From: Metallumcola ferriviriculae
GTDB taxonomy: Bacteria; Bacillota; JADQBR01
Length of the DNA stretch: 64,000 bases
Assembly: GCF_035573695.1 (NCBI RefSeq)
Contig: NZ_CP121694.1
Coordinates: forward strand, 1,526,501-1,590,500
Direction of reading: 5' to 3'
Of this stretch, positions 1 to 9,347 are shown in pieces. The notes under the pieces were generated by a model. It saw only the letters and a program-made list of their open reading frames with translations, was not told where the DNA came from and made no database searches. Within the stretch, counting starts at the first letter, position 1. Each line of letters begins with the position of its first letter. The translations under genes were made by a program, and so were the position numbers.

Positions 1-185
1 TGATAGTGCGTTACTTGGGTCCCGAGGAAATTATTGAAGTATATAAAACCCACTTTTACCCTTATCTTAATATGACTAAAGCAATGGAAGGGAAAATAGC
101 TGATTATGTCAGGGAGAAAACGATGGACGGACGCTATCGGGAGGAACGCCGGTTTACCATAGGTTACCTTTGCTGGGATGTTTAA
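1..185 (+). CDS. 3' end of an unidentified protein gene (5' end outside window)
   Basis: The frame starting at base 3 is open to a TAA at 183-185 and encodes the last 60 residues of a protein ending in GYLCWDV. The composition is mixed and charged, with no membrane segment, so it looks like a normal soluble protein C-terminus. I do not recognise the family from this tail alone. The start lies upstream of the window. No clear terminator follows before the next gene. Confidence 0.6.
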   Translation, partial: IVRYLGPEEIIEVYKTHFYPYLNMTKAMEGKIADYVREKTMDGRYREERRFTIGYLCWDV

Positions 186-281
186 ATAATTTAACTGTAA
201 CAACCCATTAAACTATAGCATGTGACCATTAAGACATGTTAAACTGATAGGTGAAGATTAACCGAAGGGTGGTTTTTTGCT

Positions 282-527
282 ATGAGCTTGGAGCAGCGGT
301 TCCAGGAAGAATTTAAATGTAGCAAATGTGGCAATTTGGGGGCACATACGAAAAAGTTGGCCATGACCGGTACAGGTCTTTCTAAAATGTTTGACATTCA
401 AATGAACAAATATTTATTTGTGTCCTGTACAAGCTGTGGTTTTAGTGAAGTTTATAACCTGCGCACTTTAGAGGGTAAAAGTGGTATGGATGCGACAGAT
501 ATTTTCGATGTTCTCTTTGGTGGATAA
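282..527 (+). CDS. Small zinc-ribbon protein (DUF2082-like nucleic-acid-binding family)
   Basis: An 81-residue protein with two CxxC pairs, CSKCG near residue 13 and CTSCG near residue 49, spaced as in a zinc ribbon. The segment between them (LAMTGTGLSKMFDIQMN) and the C-terminus with FDVLFGG resemble the small YpzJ/DUF2082 proteins annotated as zinc-ribbon nucleic-acid-binding proteins. The function is unknown in the family. The ATG has a good ribosome binding site (GAAGGGTGG) about nine bases upstream. The gene stands alone and is followed by a terminator at 548-576. Confidence 0.8.
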   Translation: MSLEQRFQEEFKCSKCGNLGAHTKKLAMTGTGLSKMFDIQMNKYLFVSCTSCGFSEVYNLRTLEGKSGMDATDIFDVLFGG

Positions 528-547
528 TTTATCCTTAGCAGCAAGTT

Positions 548-576
548 AGTCCACGCTTTGGTGGACTTATTTTTTT
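548..576 (+). terminator. Rho-independent terminator after the zinc-ribbon gene
   Basis: A 7-bp perfect stem AGTCCAC/GTGGACT with a six-base loop, followed by a run of seven T. Confidence 0.85.
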
Positions 577-648
577 AATAGTACTTGGAACAAAATTATT
601 ATACTGTCGTCTAATACCATGAGGGCTGTCATGAAAGGGGGCCTTGAA

Positions 649-1251
649 GTGAGTTTGACCAATGATCGGCTGCTTGAGAGAAGCAGAGCCGGTGATGTGG
701 ATGCTTTTCAAGAGTTGATTAATCAGTACGAAAAAAAGATATATACTATTGCTTATAGGTTTATGGGTAATCATGAGGATGCCAGTGATCTGGCCCAAGA
801 GGCAATGTTGAAGGCCTTTAGGTCTATCAGTAAGTTTCGCGGTGAAGCGTCCTTTAAAACCTGGCTTTATCACATAACCGCCAATGTTTGTCGGGATGAA
901 TTACGTAAAAGGAGCCGCCGGCACGAGGTATCGCTGGATGAACCGCTGGTTTTTGACGAAGGTGAGGTACCAAAGCAAACCGCTGATTGGTCCGGGGTAC
1001 CGGAAAAGCTTTATGAGGAACGGGAACTGCAGGAATATCTCAACGGCCTAATTCAAAAGCTTACTCCTGAGTACCGAATGGTGATAGTAATGCGGGAAAT
1101 CCAAGAACTGAGTTATGAGGAAATAGCCATTAAGCTGGATTGCTCGTTGGGAACGGTGAAATCTCGCTTGAACAGGGCGCGGAAAGCGCTTAAGGATAAA
1201 ATAGTCTCTGACCGGGAACAAATGACTGAAGGAAAGCGTCTAACCAAGTGA
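649..1251 (+). CDS. ECF-type RNA polymerase sigma factor (SigW-like)
   Basis: A 200-residue extracytoplasmic-function sigma factor. Region 2 is visible from about residue 15 to 85 (YEKKIYTIAYRFMGNHEDASDLAQEAMLKAF, cited here as the family pattern in two parts: YRFMGNHEDASD and AQEAMLKAF). Region 4 is near the C-terminus with a helix-turn-helix (YEEIAIKLDCSLGTVKSRL). Upstream in-frame ATGs at 619 and 631 exist, but the GTG at 649 has the best ribosome binding site (AAAGGGGG) and gives the usual family length. The TGA overlaps the next gene's leader and the following zf-HC2 anti-sigma protein starts 15 bases later, so the two are almost certainly co-transcribed partners. Confidence 0.9.
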   Translation: MSLTNDRLLERSRAGDVDAFQELINQYEKKIYTIAYRFMGNHEDASDLAQEAMLKAFRSISKFRGEASFKTWLYHITANVCRDELRKRSRRHEVSLDEPLVFDEGEVPKQTADWSGVPEKLYEERELQEYLNGLIQKLTPEYRMVIVMREIQELSYEEIAIKLDCSLGTVKSRLNRARKALKDKIVSDREQMTEGKRLTK

Positions 1252-1265
1252 AAGGAGGGAGGACA

Positions 1266-2552
1266 ATGGCATGCGAAAAATTCCAAGAAATGCTTTCGGC
1301 TTACCTCGACCAGGCATTAAATCCAGCCGATGTTGAACTGTTAGAAGCACATTTGGAAGAATGTGAGCAATGTCGTCAGGAATTGGCGGATTTAAAGGAT
1401 ACAGTTACTATGCTGCGTTCAATGGCAGAAATTGAACCGCCGGCTGAATTCAAGCAGCAGCTGCGGGAGCGTCTGCAGGCGGAAAAACAGCAAGTAAAGA
1501 ATCAGAGTCCCTCCTTGATGCGTAGAGTGATACGTTCTCCTTGGCTTCCGTTATCTGCAGCAGCCGCTTTGTTTTTCGTGTTCATTGGTGTTTTTGGTAT
1601 TAGTTTTTGGCTGCAACCCATGGGTAGGAGTGCCGATACGGCTAAACAAGAGCAGTCAGTCGCCCCGGAAATGGGATTTGATGAACAAAATAAATCTGCT
1701 GCTCCCATGGAGTATGCCGATGATGCTGAATTTGACCAGCCGGAGATAGCCAGAGACCAGGGTCAGCTGGAAAGTCAGGATATGAAAATAGCCGGTAGTG
1801 CGGCGGGGATTGCCAAAGAGGAAGCGCTGCCACCCGCTGCGGTTAAATATGAGCAACGTGTAGAGCGTAAGGTTGTTCGCCGGGCAAGCTTTACACTTGA
1901 AGTAAAGGATGTGCCAGGGGCGGAACAAAGTCTGCGCCAGTCTGTGGAAAAGTTTGGCGGTTATGTTGAGTCGGCTAATATGCAGAAACAAACGGAAGAC
2001 AGATATTTTGCCAATCTAACATTGCGAGTACCCCAAGATAGCTTTAACCAAATGCTAGATGACATTAAAAAATTAGGTGAAGTTAGAGATACGTCTTTTA
2101 ATGGCGATGATGTCACCCGACAGTATTACGATACTCAGGCGCGGTTAAAGGTAATGCGGGAAGAAGAAGAAAGCCTGCTCGAGGTACTTGATAAAGCAAG
2201 CAAGATTGAAGATATCATGCAGGTAAGGCGTGAACTGAGTCGCGTGCGTCAGGAAATAGAATCTTTAGACAGCCAGTTAAAAAATCTGTCCCAAATGGCA
2301 GATCTCGCTACAATTAACGTAAGTTTAAGAACGGAAGACGTACCCAAAAATACTATTAGTACCACGGGAATGGGCGGTGTCTGGTCTCGGACCATGCAGG
2401 CATTTGTTCTTTCCACTAACCGTCTTATCAGAGGATTAGGTGAGACGCTGATTGGGGTAGGGGCGCTGCTGCCCATCTTAATATTGCTGGCGGCGTTGAT
2501 ATTGTTTGTGGCGGCGATAGTTCGCTTCAGGAGACAAAGTAAATCGGAGTAA
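1266..2552 (+). CDS. Anti-sigma factor with zf-HC2 and DUF4349 domains
   Basis: A 428-residue membrane protein. Residues about 3-40 form a zf-HC2 anti-sigma domain with an H-x3-C-x2-C motif (HLEECEQC). A first membrane segment lies near residues 88-110. The extracytoplasmic part carries a DUF4349 domain (about 195-365) that includes a coiled coil, and a second membrane segment sits near the C-terminus. DUF4349 proteins typically face outside the cell and may sense envelope state. The ATG at 1266 is preferred over the overlapping GTG at 1248 because AAAGGAGG lies seven bases before it. It should bind and inhibit the sigma factor encoded just upstream; the signal is unknown. Confidence 0.85.
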   Translation: MACEKFQEMLSAYLDQALNPADVELLEAHLEECEQCRQELADLKDTVTMLRSMAEIEPPAEFKQQLRERLQAEKQQVKNQSPSLMRRVIRSPWLPLSAAAALFFVFIGVFGISFWLQPMGRSADTAKQEQSVAPEMGFDEQNKSAAPMEYADDAEFDQPEIARDQGQLESQDMKIAGSAAGIAKEEALPPAAVKYEQRVERKVVRRASFTLEVKDVPGAEQSLRQSVEKFGGYVESANMQKQTEDRYFANLTLRVPQDSFNQMLDDIKKLGEVRDTSFNGDDVTRQYYDTQARLKVMREEEESLLEVLDKASKIEDIMQVRRELSRVRQEIESLDSQLKNLSQMADLATINVSLRTEDVPKNTISTTGMGGVWSRTMQAFVLSTNRLIRGLGETLIGVGALLPILILLAALILFVAAIVRFRRQSKSE

Positions 2553-2557
2553 GGTAA

Positions 2558-2595
2558 CGGTGTGCAGGAAATAAAAGCCTGCACACCGAATTTTT
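2558..2595 (+). terminator. Rho-independent terminator of the sigma/anti-sigma operon
   Basis: An 11-bp perfect stem (CGGTGTGCAGG/CCTGCACACCG) with a nine-base loop, followed by GAATTTTTA. Confidence 0.85.
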
Positions 2596-2624
2596 ATATA
2601 TAGGGCGATTTTGGGGCGGAGAGG

Positions 2625-3797
2625 ATGACTTCGGTGGGTAAAAGCAGAGGTGCGGGCGTACTATTATCCATGATAGCGGGTGTGTTGGCTGGGGTGCTTG
2701 CGGCCGGTTTGGTAATGCTTGCCTTTAATAGCACCACCTGGGGTCGGGTATCTGAAGAAGCAGCTCCGGTGTTTAATATGGAAGCAGGTAGCCCTCGGGT
2801 TTCTCTGGCTGCTGTGGGTGATATAATGCTGGCGCGTAAAGTTGGCCGTTTGATGGAGGAAAAGGGTAATCACTATCCCGTGGACGCTATAGCTCAGCGT
2901 CTTGCCGCAGCAGATGTGACTTTTGGCAACTTGGAATCACCTATTGGTACAGGGGGCACTCCTTTGCCGCAAAAGGGGATATGGTTTCGGGCCAAGCCGG
3001 AAAGGGTGGAAGCGCTGGTGCTTTCAGGCTTCGATGCGGTCAGTATCGCCAATAACCATGCCCTCGATTATGATAGTAAGGTCTTTTTAGATACGCTGGA
3101 TATTCTAGACCAAAGGGGTATCAAAGCGGTTGGCGGTGGAGTGGATATTGATCATGCGAGAAAACCGGTCATAATTGAAAAAAACGGTCTTAGTATCGGA
3201 TTTCTAGCTTATAGCGAGATGGCGGATATCATTTGGAGCTTTAACTATCCTAGGATGCTGATGGCATCTGAGGATACGCCGGGCATCGCGCCTGCGGGGC
3301 CCCGGTATGAAGCGGAGATACTAGAAGATGTTGAAAAGCTGGCTCCGAATGTGGATATAGTAGTAGTATCACTACACTGGGGCACTGAATATCAATACAG
3401 TCCCATGGACAGCCAACGCGACTTTGGCCACCGTTTGATTGATGCAGGAGTGGACTTAATTATTGGACATCATCCTCACACCTTGCAGGGGTTGGAACGA
3501 TACGGCAATGGATTAATTGCTTATAGCTTGGGGAACTTTATCTTTGATCAGAATTTTTCCCAACAGACAACCGAAGGGCTGCTGCTGGAAGTGACCCTGA
3601 CGCCTATGGGAGTGGAGAATGCTACCGTTAGCCCTGTGGTTATTCCTCAGTCCCAACCTAGGATAGCAGCGGGGGAAGATGCAGCGAGGGTTAATAAGCT
3701 TACCGCCTCACTTTCGAAAGACTTGGGATTAGACTTTGAGTGGCAGTTTGACATGCCGGTACTGTCCTTACAGGAAGACTCGGGTATGAAGATATAG
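2625..3797 (+). CDS. CapA family protein (poly-gamma-glutamate/capsule metallophosphatase-like)
   Basis: A 390-residue protein with an N-terminal membrane anchor (about residues 13-33) and one extracytoplasmic CapA domain of the calcineurin-like metallophosphoesterase fold. Visible motifs are VGDIML, GNLESPI, ANNHALDYD, SLHWGTEY and GHHPHTLQG followed by YSLGNFIFDQ. In Bacillus CapA/PgsA takes part in poly-gamma-glutamate capsule synthesis or export, but no capB or capC lies nearby, so the substrate here is uncertain. The ATG has a GGGGCGGAGAGG leader. polA follows 30 bases after the stop. Confidence 0.85.
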   Translation: MTSVGKSRGAGVLLSMIAGVLAGVLAAGLVMLAFNSTTWGRVSEEAAPVFNMEAGSPRVSLAAVGDIMLARKVGRLMEEKGNHYPVDAIAQRLAAADVTFGNLESPIGTGGTPLPQKGIWFRAKPERVEALVLSGFDAVSIANNHALDYDSKVFLDTLDILDQRGIKAVGGGVDIDHARKPVIIEKNGLSIGFLAYSEMADIIWSFNYPRMLMASEDTPGIAPAGPRYEAEILEDVEKLAPNVDIVVVSLHWGTEYQYSPMDSQRDFGHRLIDAGVDLIIGHHPHTLQGLERYGNGLIAYSLGNFIFDQNFSQQTTEGLLLEVTLTPMGVENATVSPVVIPQSQPRIAAGEDAARVNKLTASLSKDLGLDFEWQFDMPVLSLQEDSGMKI

Positions 3798-3827
3798 GTT
3801 TCAGCAGTAACCAAGGGGGATATTAAG

Positions 3828-6443
3828 ATGAAAAGGTTTTTGGTCATTGACGGCAACAGTTTAATACATAGGGCATTTTATGCGCTGCCGCCGCTTCAAA
3901 ATAAAAGCGGGCAGTATACCAACGCTGTATATGGTTTTACCAAGATGTTTTTAAAGGTTTTGGCTGAGCAGCAGGCAGATTATGTCGCTGTTTGTTTCGA
4001 TAAGGGGAAGATAACTTTTCGCCATGATAAATTTGAAGATTATAAAGGTACTAGAAAGGCCACGCCCTCTGAGCTAAGGCCGCAGTTTGCTTTGGTAAAA
4101 GAAGTTTTGGCGTCACTTGGGGTGACTATGTTTGAACTGGATAATTATGAAGCAGACGATTTGATTGGCTCCTTGGCCTGCGCTGCTGAGAAAGAAGGTT
4201 TCCGCACTTTAATTGTCACCGGTGACCGTGACGCTCTGCAGTTGGCTTCAAAGAATACTGAGATACTCCTTACCAAAAGAGGTATTTCTGAACTTGATTG
4301 CTACGGAATTGCTACGGTACAGGAAAAATATGGTTTAGAACCCTATCAATTGATAGATGTCAAGGGCTTGATGGGTGACCAGTCAGATAATATTCCGGGG
4401 GTGCCCGGTGTAGGTGAAAAGACAGCGCTAAAACTGATCAACCAGTTTGGCTCATTGGAGGAGGTCCTGGCAAATATTGACCAGGTTTCCGGGAAAAAGC
4501 TGAAGGAGCGTTTGACGGAATATCAAGAGCAGGCCGTGCTAAGCAAAGAGTTGGCTACGATAGACTGTCAGGTACCGCTGGAGATGGACCTCGAAGGCTG
4601 CTGCGTCGGCGCGCCAGATTATCCAAGAGTATTAAAATTATTTAAGGAATTGGAATTTGCCAGCTTAGTGAAAGAGATATTGGCACGGATGGAAAAGAGT
4701 GATAGAAAAGAAGGTAAACCACAGCAACTGGGTACTGTTACCGTAGCTAAAGACCAGCGGCATTTTAAAGAATTACTCAACTCTTTCGACAGCGCAAAAC
4801 CCTTAGCTTTATACATAGAGCATGATGCTGGTGATAATTCTCAAATAATGGGTCTAGGTGTATCTGACGGACACGATATGCTAGCACTTTCTTTTAATGA
4901 TGAGAGTGATGGAAGTGGGAAAGAATTAGCTGAACTGATTCAAAAAGTCAGCGTTATTACCCATGATGCCAAGCTCGTCTTTCGCACAGTGGGATTAGCG
5001 GCCAATGTTGTGGGCGATACCTTATTAGCGGGTTACTTGCTTAACCCTTCTCTCAGCAGTCATGAACTGTCCCAATTGGCAGTAGAGCATTTGGACCTAG
5101 CCCTGATCGAAGAGGGACCAGAAGGTTGGGGCTATCGGGCAGGGGCTATTGCCAGGATGGAGCCGCTGTTGCGGGAAAAGCTTGAAAACGATGGCCTAGA
5201 TAAACTGTACCTGGAGGTCGAGTTACCCCTGGCAAAAGTCCTAGCAAGTATGGAACAGACCGGCATTAAAGTGGACGGCCAAAAGCTTGAGGAAATGGGT
5301 AAAGCGCTGCATAAGGATATTGATAGACTTACTACAGAAATTTATCAACTGGCGGGAAAGGAATTTAACATTAATTCCCCGAAACAGTTGGGCGTATTAT
5401 TGTTTCAGGATTTAGGGCTTCCGCCACTAAAGAAAACTAAGACCGGCTATTCAACCAGTGCTCAGGTGTTGGAGGAATTGGCTCCGAAGCACGATATAGT
5501 CGCAAAGATTCTTGAATATCGGACCATTGTGAAACTTCGTTCCACCTATATTGAAGGTTTAAAGCCGTTAATAAATCCCAAAAGCGGCAAAATACATACC
5601 ACATTCAACCAGACAATTACCTCTACCGGCAGATTGAGCAGCACGGAACCAAACTTACAGAATATCCCGGTACGTCTGGAAATTGGTCGGAAAATTCGGC
5701 AGGCATTTGTACCGTCTTCATCGGACAGGGTTCTACTAGCTGCGGACTATTCACAGATTGAGTTGCGGGTGTTAGCCCATATTTCTGGGGATAATACCTT
5801 AATGCAGGCCTTTCACAACGGCGAGGACATTCATACACGGACTGCTGCTGAAGTTTTCGATGTATCCATTGACGCAGTTACCCGGGAAATGCGCCGTAGC
5901 GCCAAGGCGGTCAACTTTGGTATTGTCTATGGAATCAGTGATTTTGGTTTAGCTCAGGACTTAGGTATCAGTCGTAAAAAAGCCAAGGATTATATCGAGC
6001 GTTATTTTGCACGTTATCATGGGGTTAAAGAGTGGATTGACCGGGTAATTGTCCGGGCTAGGGAAGAAGGGTTTGTGACGACATTGCTTAACCGCCGCCG
6101 CTATCTACCGGACTTGCTCAGTTCAAATTTCAACGTACGGAAATTTGGTGAACGAACGGCGATGAATACACCCATCCAAGGCAGCGCCGCGGATATTATT
6201 AAATTGGCCATGCTTACGGTGGATCGGCACTTATCCGGAGTTGACGGTGTGGAAATGCTGCTGCAGGTACACGATGAGTTAATACTAGAGGTAGAAAAGG
6301 AGCAGTTGATATCAACAGCCCAAGAAGTGAAGCAATTTATGGAGCAGGCATTTGAGTTGAATGTGCCTTTGGTGGTGGATTTAAAAAGCGGGTCGGATTG
6401 GTATCAATTGGAGCCGTTAGATTTACGTGAATCAAATGCATAG
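3828..6443 (+). CDS. polA: DNA polymerase I
   Basis: An 871-residue family A DNA polymerase that fills gaps after excision repair and removes primers. Residues 1-290 form the 5' nuclease (EADDLIG, TGDRDALQL, GDQSDNIPGVPGVGEKTA). Residues about 300-470 are a 3'-5' exonuclease-like domain that appears inactive: at the usual DxE position the sequence reads ALYIEHDA, and the later YxxxD is not recognisable. Residues 470-871 are the polymerase, with motif A DYSQIELR (near 640), motif B RRSAKAVNFGIVYG (near 690) and motif C VHDE (near 814). It begins a repair/housekeeping cluster with mutM 21 bases downstream. Confidence 0.97.
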   Translation: MKRFLVIDGNSLIHRAFYALPPLQNKSGQYTNAVYGFTKMFLKVLAEQQADYVAVCFDKGKITFRHDKFEDYKGTRKATPSELRPQFALVKEVLASLGVTMFELDNYEADDLIGSLACAAEKEGFRTLIVTGDRDALQLASKNTEILLTKRGISELDCYGIATVQEKYGLEPYQLIDVKGLMGDQSDNIPGVPGVGEKTALKLINQFGSLEEVLANIDQVSGKKLKERLTEYQEQAVLSKELATIDCQVPLEMDLEGCCVGAPDYPRVLKLFKELEFASLVKEILARMEKSDRKEGKPQQLGTVTVAKDQRHFKELLNSFDSAKPLALYIEHDAGDNSQIMGLGVSDGHDMLALSFNDESDGSGKELAELIQKVSVITHDAKLVFRTVGLAANVVGDTLLAGYLLNPSLSSHELSQLAVEHLDLALIEEGPEGWGYRAGAIARMEPLLREKLENDGLDKLYLEVELPLAKVLASMEQTGIKVDGQKLEEMGKALHKDIDRLTTEIYQLAGKEFNINSPKQLGVLLFQDLGLPPLKKTKTGYSTSAQVLEELAPKHDIVAKILEYRTIVKLRSTYIEGLKPLINPKSGKIHTTFNQTITSTGRLSSTEPNLQNIPVRLEIGRKIRQAFVPSSSDRVLLAADYSQIELRVLAHISGDNTLMQAFHNGEDIHTRTAAEVFDVSIDAVTREMRRSAKAVNFGIVYGISDFGLAQDLGISRKKAKDYIERYFARYHGVKEWIDRVIVRAREEGFVTTLLNRRRYLPDLLSSNFNVRKFGERTAMNTPIQGSAADIIKLAMLTVDRHLSGVDGVEMLLQVHDELILEVEKEQLISTAQEVKQFMEQAFELNVPLVVDLKSGSDWYQLEPLDLRESNA

Positions 6444-6464
6444 AATTTAATAAGGAGTGACATC

Positions 6465-7286
6465 ATGCCGGAACTGCCGGAAGTGGAAACTGTCAGACGT
6501 TCCCTTGAGCCCCGATTGTTGGGGCGAAGCATTAAACAGGCGTATATCTATTTACCGCGAATAATTAAAAAACCGGATGCGGAGAGCTTTACCAGACTGC
6601 TCGCCGGCCGCACGGTGGAGACTGTGGACCGCCGGGGTAAATATCTGCTAATTCGCTTGGCAGGGGACTATACCTGGGTAGTGCACCTGCGTATGACCGG
6701 CCAGCTGGTTTATTCAGAGATAAAAAGCGAGCACAAGCACTTGCGGCTCACCTTTGAATTAGATGATGGTAACTGGTTGAACTTTATTGACATGCGTACC
6801 TTTGGCAGTATGTATCTACTTTCTGATGACCGGCTGGATGAAATAAATGGTCTAAAAACGATGGGCCCCGAGCCGTTAGAAGATGATTTTATTATGGCTG
6901 ACTTTTATCAGCGTTTACAAGGGAGCAGCAGGGCGGTAAAGAATTTGCTGCTTGACCAGACGGTAGTGGCCGGGCTGGGTAATATTTATGTAGATGAGGC
7001 TTTGTTTTTGGCCGGAATACATCCGTCTCGCGGCGGCTCATCATTAACCGAGGAGGAAGCCGCTAAGCTTTTTCAAGCGATAAAAGAGGTGCTCCAAAAG
7101 GGTATTGAAAACCGAGGTACTACTTTTCGCGATTATGTAGACGGTGCCGGCGCGAAGGGCAAAAATCAGCATACCCTCAATGTTTACGGACGCGGTGGCG
7201 AGTCATGCTCTCTTTGTGGTACAAAGTTAGTGAAGTTTCGCTTGGGAGGTAGGGGGACAGTTTTTTGCCCTGATTGCCAGAAATAG
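6465..7286 (+). CDS. mutM: Formamidopyrimidine-DNA glycosylase (Fpg/MutM)
   Basis: A 273-residue base-excision repair enzyme that removes 8-oxoguanine and other oxidised purines and nicks the abasic site. The N-terminus MPELPEVE provides the catalytic proline and glutamate after Met removal. The RRGKYLL segment carries the conserved lysine. The C-terminus has a four-cysteine zinc finger (CSLCG...CPDC). The length is normal. It lies 21 bases after polA with its own good site (AAGGAGTGACATC), an arrangement common in Firmicutes. Confidence 0.97.
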   Translation: MPELPEVETVRRSLEPRLLGRSIKQAYIYLPRIIKKPDAESFTRLLAGRTVETVDRRGKYLLIRLAGDYTWVVHLRMTGQLVYSEIKSEHKHLRLTFELDDGNWLNFIDMRTFGSMYLLSDDRLDEINGLKTMGPEPLEDDFIMADFYQRLQGSSRAVKNLLLDQTVVAGLGNIYVDEALFLAGIHPSRGGSSLTEEEAAKLFQAIKEVLQKGIENRGTTFRDYVDGAGAKGKNQHTLNVYGRGGESCSLCGTKLVKFRLGGRGTVFCPDCQK

Positions 7287-7349
7287 TACACGCACGGCTG
7301 AAGGGCTCCTTCATATATTGGTTATTAACCGTAATGTGAAGGGGGCTTG

Positions 7350-7988
7350 ATGGTGTTTCTTTCTGCACTGATATTTGCTTTGGCGGTAAGCATGGATGGT
7401 TTTGGGGTGGGTTTTGCTTACGGCATGCGTAAGATTAAAATCCCATTGTTTTCACTGTTGATTATTTGTTTATCTTCAGCTGCTGCAATTACTTTGTCCA
7501 TGTTTTTTGGTGGTTTGGTACGCAATCTTTTTAATCCCGCTTTTGGTGAAAGGTTTGGCGCCGGAGTTATTGTATTAGTCGGCTTATATCTAATATTCCA
7601 GGCTTTGGCGGCGCCGGGAAACAAAAAAATTAGCGATACTCAGCCATATAAAGTCTTTAGGTTAAATTTATCCCGGTTGGGTATTGTCATTGAAGTATTG
7701 CGCCAACCGGCGAAAGCGGACTTTGACCGGTCCGGCACCATCAATTCATGGGAAGCCATGGTATTGGGATTTGCTTTGGCCATGGATGCCCTAGGTGCCG
7801 GTTTCGGAGCGGCAGTCGCAGGATTTCGGATATGGCTGACTCCTGTATTGGTAGCTGTTTGTAAATTTTTATTGGTATCTGCCGGGGTTAATCTTGGTAA
7901 GAACGCCAGTTCTAAGAGATTGTCAGGCAGATTTGTCAGTGTGCTTCCCGGATTAATTTTGATTTTAATTGGCATTGCAAAGATTTGA
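7350..7988 (+). CDS. ytaF: Sporulation membrane protein YtaF (MntP-like)
   Basis: A 212-residue integral membrane protein with about six membrane segments arranged as two related halves; each half has a conserved acidic motif (AVSMDGFGVG near the start, LAMDALGAG near residue 145). This matches YtaF, the sporulation-linked relative of the MntP/cadmium-resistance family. Its transport role is not established. TTG at 7347 directly precedes the ATG at 7350; the ATG is preferred. AAGGGGG supplies the ribosome binding site. Position between mutM and coaE is the typical clostridial order. Confidence 0.9.
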   Translation: MVFLSALIFALAVSMDGFGVGFAYGMRKIKIPLFSLLIICLSSAAAITLSMFFGGLVRNLFNPAFGERFGAGVIVLVGLYLIFQALAAPGNKKISDTQPYKVFRLNLSRLGIVIEVLRQPAKADFDRSGTINSWEAMVLGFALAMDALGAGFGAAVAGFRIWLTPVLVAVCKFLLVSAGVNLGKNASSKRLSGRFVSVLPGLILILIGIAKI

Positions 7989-7997
7989 GGTGATTTT

Positions 7998-8606
7998 ATG
8001 ATAATCGGGCTGACCGGCGGTATTGGAGCCGGCAAAAGCCTAGTGTCTTGGCGCCTAGGTCAACTAGGCGCATACATACTTGATGCGGATGTTATTGCCC
8101 GCCAAGTAGTGGAACCGGGGCGGCGTGCTTATTATCAAATTGTGGAGCGATTTGGTAGGGGAGTACTAAACTCAGACGGTGCCATTGACCGCAAGGCGCT
8201 GGCGGAGGTGGTATTTACTGACCCGGCAGCGCGTGAGGACTTAGAGGCAATCATACATCCGCAGGTGCGGAAAACCACAGACAATTTGGCGGAAGCCTTT
8301 TTATTGGACAACCCTGCTGGGGTAATAGTAAACGATGCGCCACTTTTAATTGAAGCGGGTATGCATCGCCGGGTAGACCAAGTATGGGTAGTAACTGCTG
8401 ATGAAGATCAGCGTCTCAACCGGGTGTCAAAAAGGGATAGGACATCAAGGGAACATGTGAAGCAGAGGATGGCAGCGCAGTTGAGTCAAAAAGAAAGAGT
8501 GAAATACGCCGATGTAATCATAGATAACAGCGGCTCCAGGGAGGAAACAATCAGTCAGGTAGATCAATTATGGCGAAAGATATGTAATGGTGATCTAAAA
8601 AAATAA
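7998..8606 (+). CDS. coaE: Dephospho-CoA kinase
   Basis: A 202-residue P-loop kinase that phosphorylates dephospho-CoA in the last step of coenzyme A synthesis. The Walker A motif GLTGGIGAGKS is at residues 4-14. DADVIARQVVEPG and RLNRVSKRDR match the substrate and lid regions of the family. Start ATG follows ytaF by nine bases with a GAGGTG site. Normal family length. Confidence 0.96.
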   Translation: MIIGLTGGIGAGKSLVSWRLGQLGAYILDADVIARQVVEPGRRAYYQIVERFGRGVLNSDGAIDRKALAEVVFTDPAAREDLEAIIHPQVRKTTDNLAEAFLLDNPAGVIVNDAPLLIEAGMHRRVDQVWVVTADEDQRLNRVSKRDRTSREHVKQRMAAQLSQKERVKYADVIIDNSGSREETISQVDQLWRKICNGDLKK

Positions 8607-8646
8607 ATATACTAGCACTAAACGAAGCTGTTGCTGGAGTGATATA

Positions 8647-9216
8647 ATGTTTGGCCTGAGTACTTGGAACAAATTTGTAATTATAGTGATAGTTTTGATG
8701 CTCCTTTTTTCTGCCTTTTTACTTACCGGGCAATGGAAGGAATTAGGCAAGCTGTTTTACCCGCTGCCTTATCGTGAGGATATTTTCCGTTACAGCAGAC
8801 AATTTGATTTGGACCCTTATTTTATTGCGGCAGTTATGCGGGTAGAGAGCCGCTATTATTCTAAAGCGTTATCTAAAAGAGGTGCCCGGGGATTGATGCA
8901 GCTGATGCCGGAGACGGCTCGCTGGGTTGCCGGCCAAATGAATATTGAATATAACGATGAGCTGTTATATCAACCGGATTATAACATTCAGCTTGGTTGT
9001 TGGTATTTGGCTAATTTATTGGTAGAGTTTCAGGGGAACTTTGCTGCCGTCCTTGCGGCATATAACGGCGGGAGGGGGCGGGTTGCCCGTTGGTTGGATG
9101 AAGGTACTTGGGACGGTCGATTGGAGAGCACGGCAGACATCCCTTTTCCGGAGACGCGTACGTTTGTGGATAGAGTCTGGCGGGACTATCAAATCTACCG
9201 TCATATTTATAATTGA
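8647..9216 (+). CDS. Membrane-anchored lytic transglycosylase (SLT domain)
   Basis: A 189-residue protein with an N-terminal membrane anchor (about residues 7-28) and a soluble lytic transglycosylase domain. The catalytic glutamate is in RVESRYY, followed by the typical SKRGARGLMQLMPETA and AAYNGGRGRV motifs. It cleaves the glycan strands of peptidoglycan outside the membrane. In Firmicutes, short single-domain enzymes of this type next to coaE are common. It starts 40 bases after coaE with a GGAGTGATATA site. Confidence 0.93.
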   Translation: MFGLSTWNKFVIIVIVLMLLFSAFLLTGQWKELGKLFYPLPYREDIFRYSRQFDLDPYFIAAVMRVESRYYSKALSKRGARGLMQLMPETARWVAGQMNIEYNDELLYQPDYNIQLGCWYLANLLVEFQGNFAAVLAAYNGGRGRVARWLDEGTWDGRLESTADIPFPETRTFVDRVWRDYQIYRHIYN

Positions 9217-9347
9217 TTGCGGATAGAAGCCTGACGCAGCCCTAAATATGGCTTAAGGGCTTGGAATTTGTCAATAAAAAAAGGTATTTCGGAAATCATA
9301 ACGAATATAGTATTGATTTTTTGACATTGGCAGGGAGTGAAGGAGAA

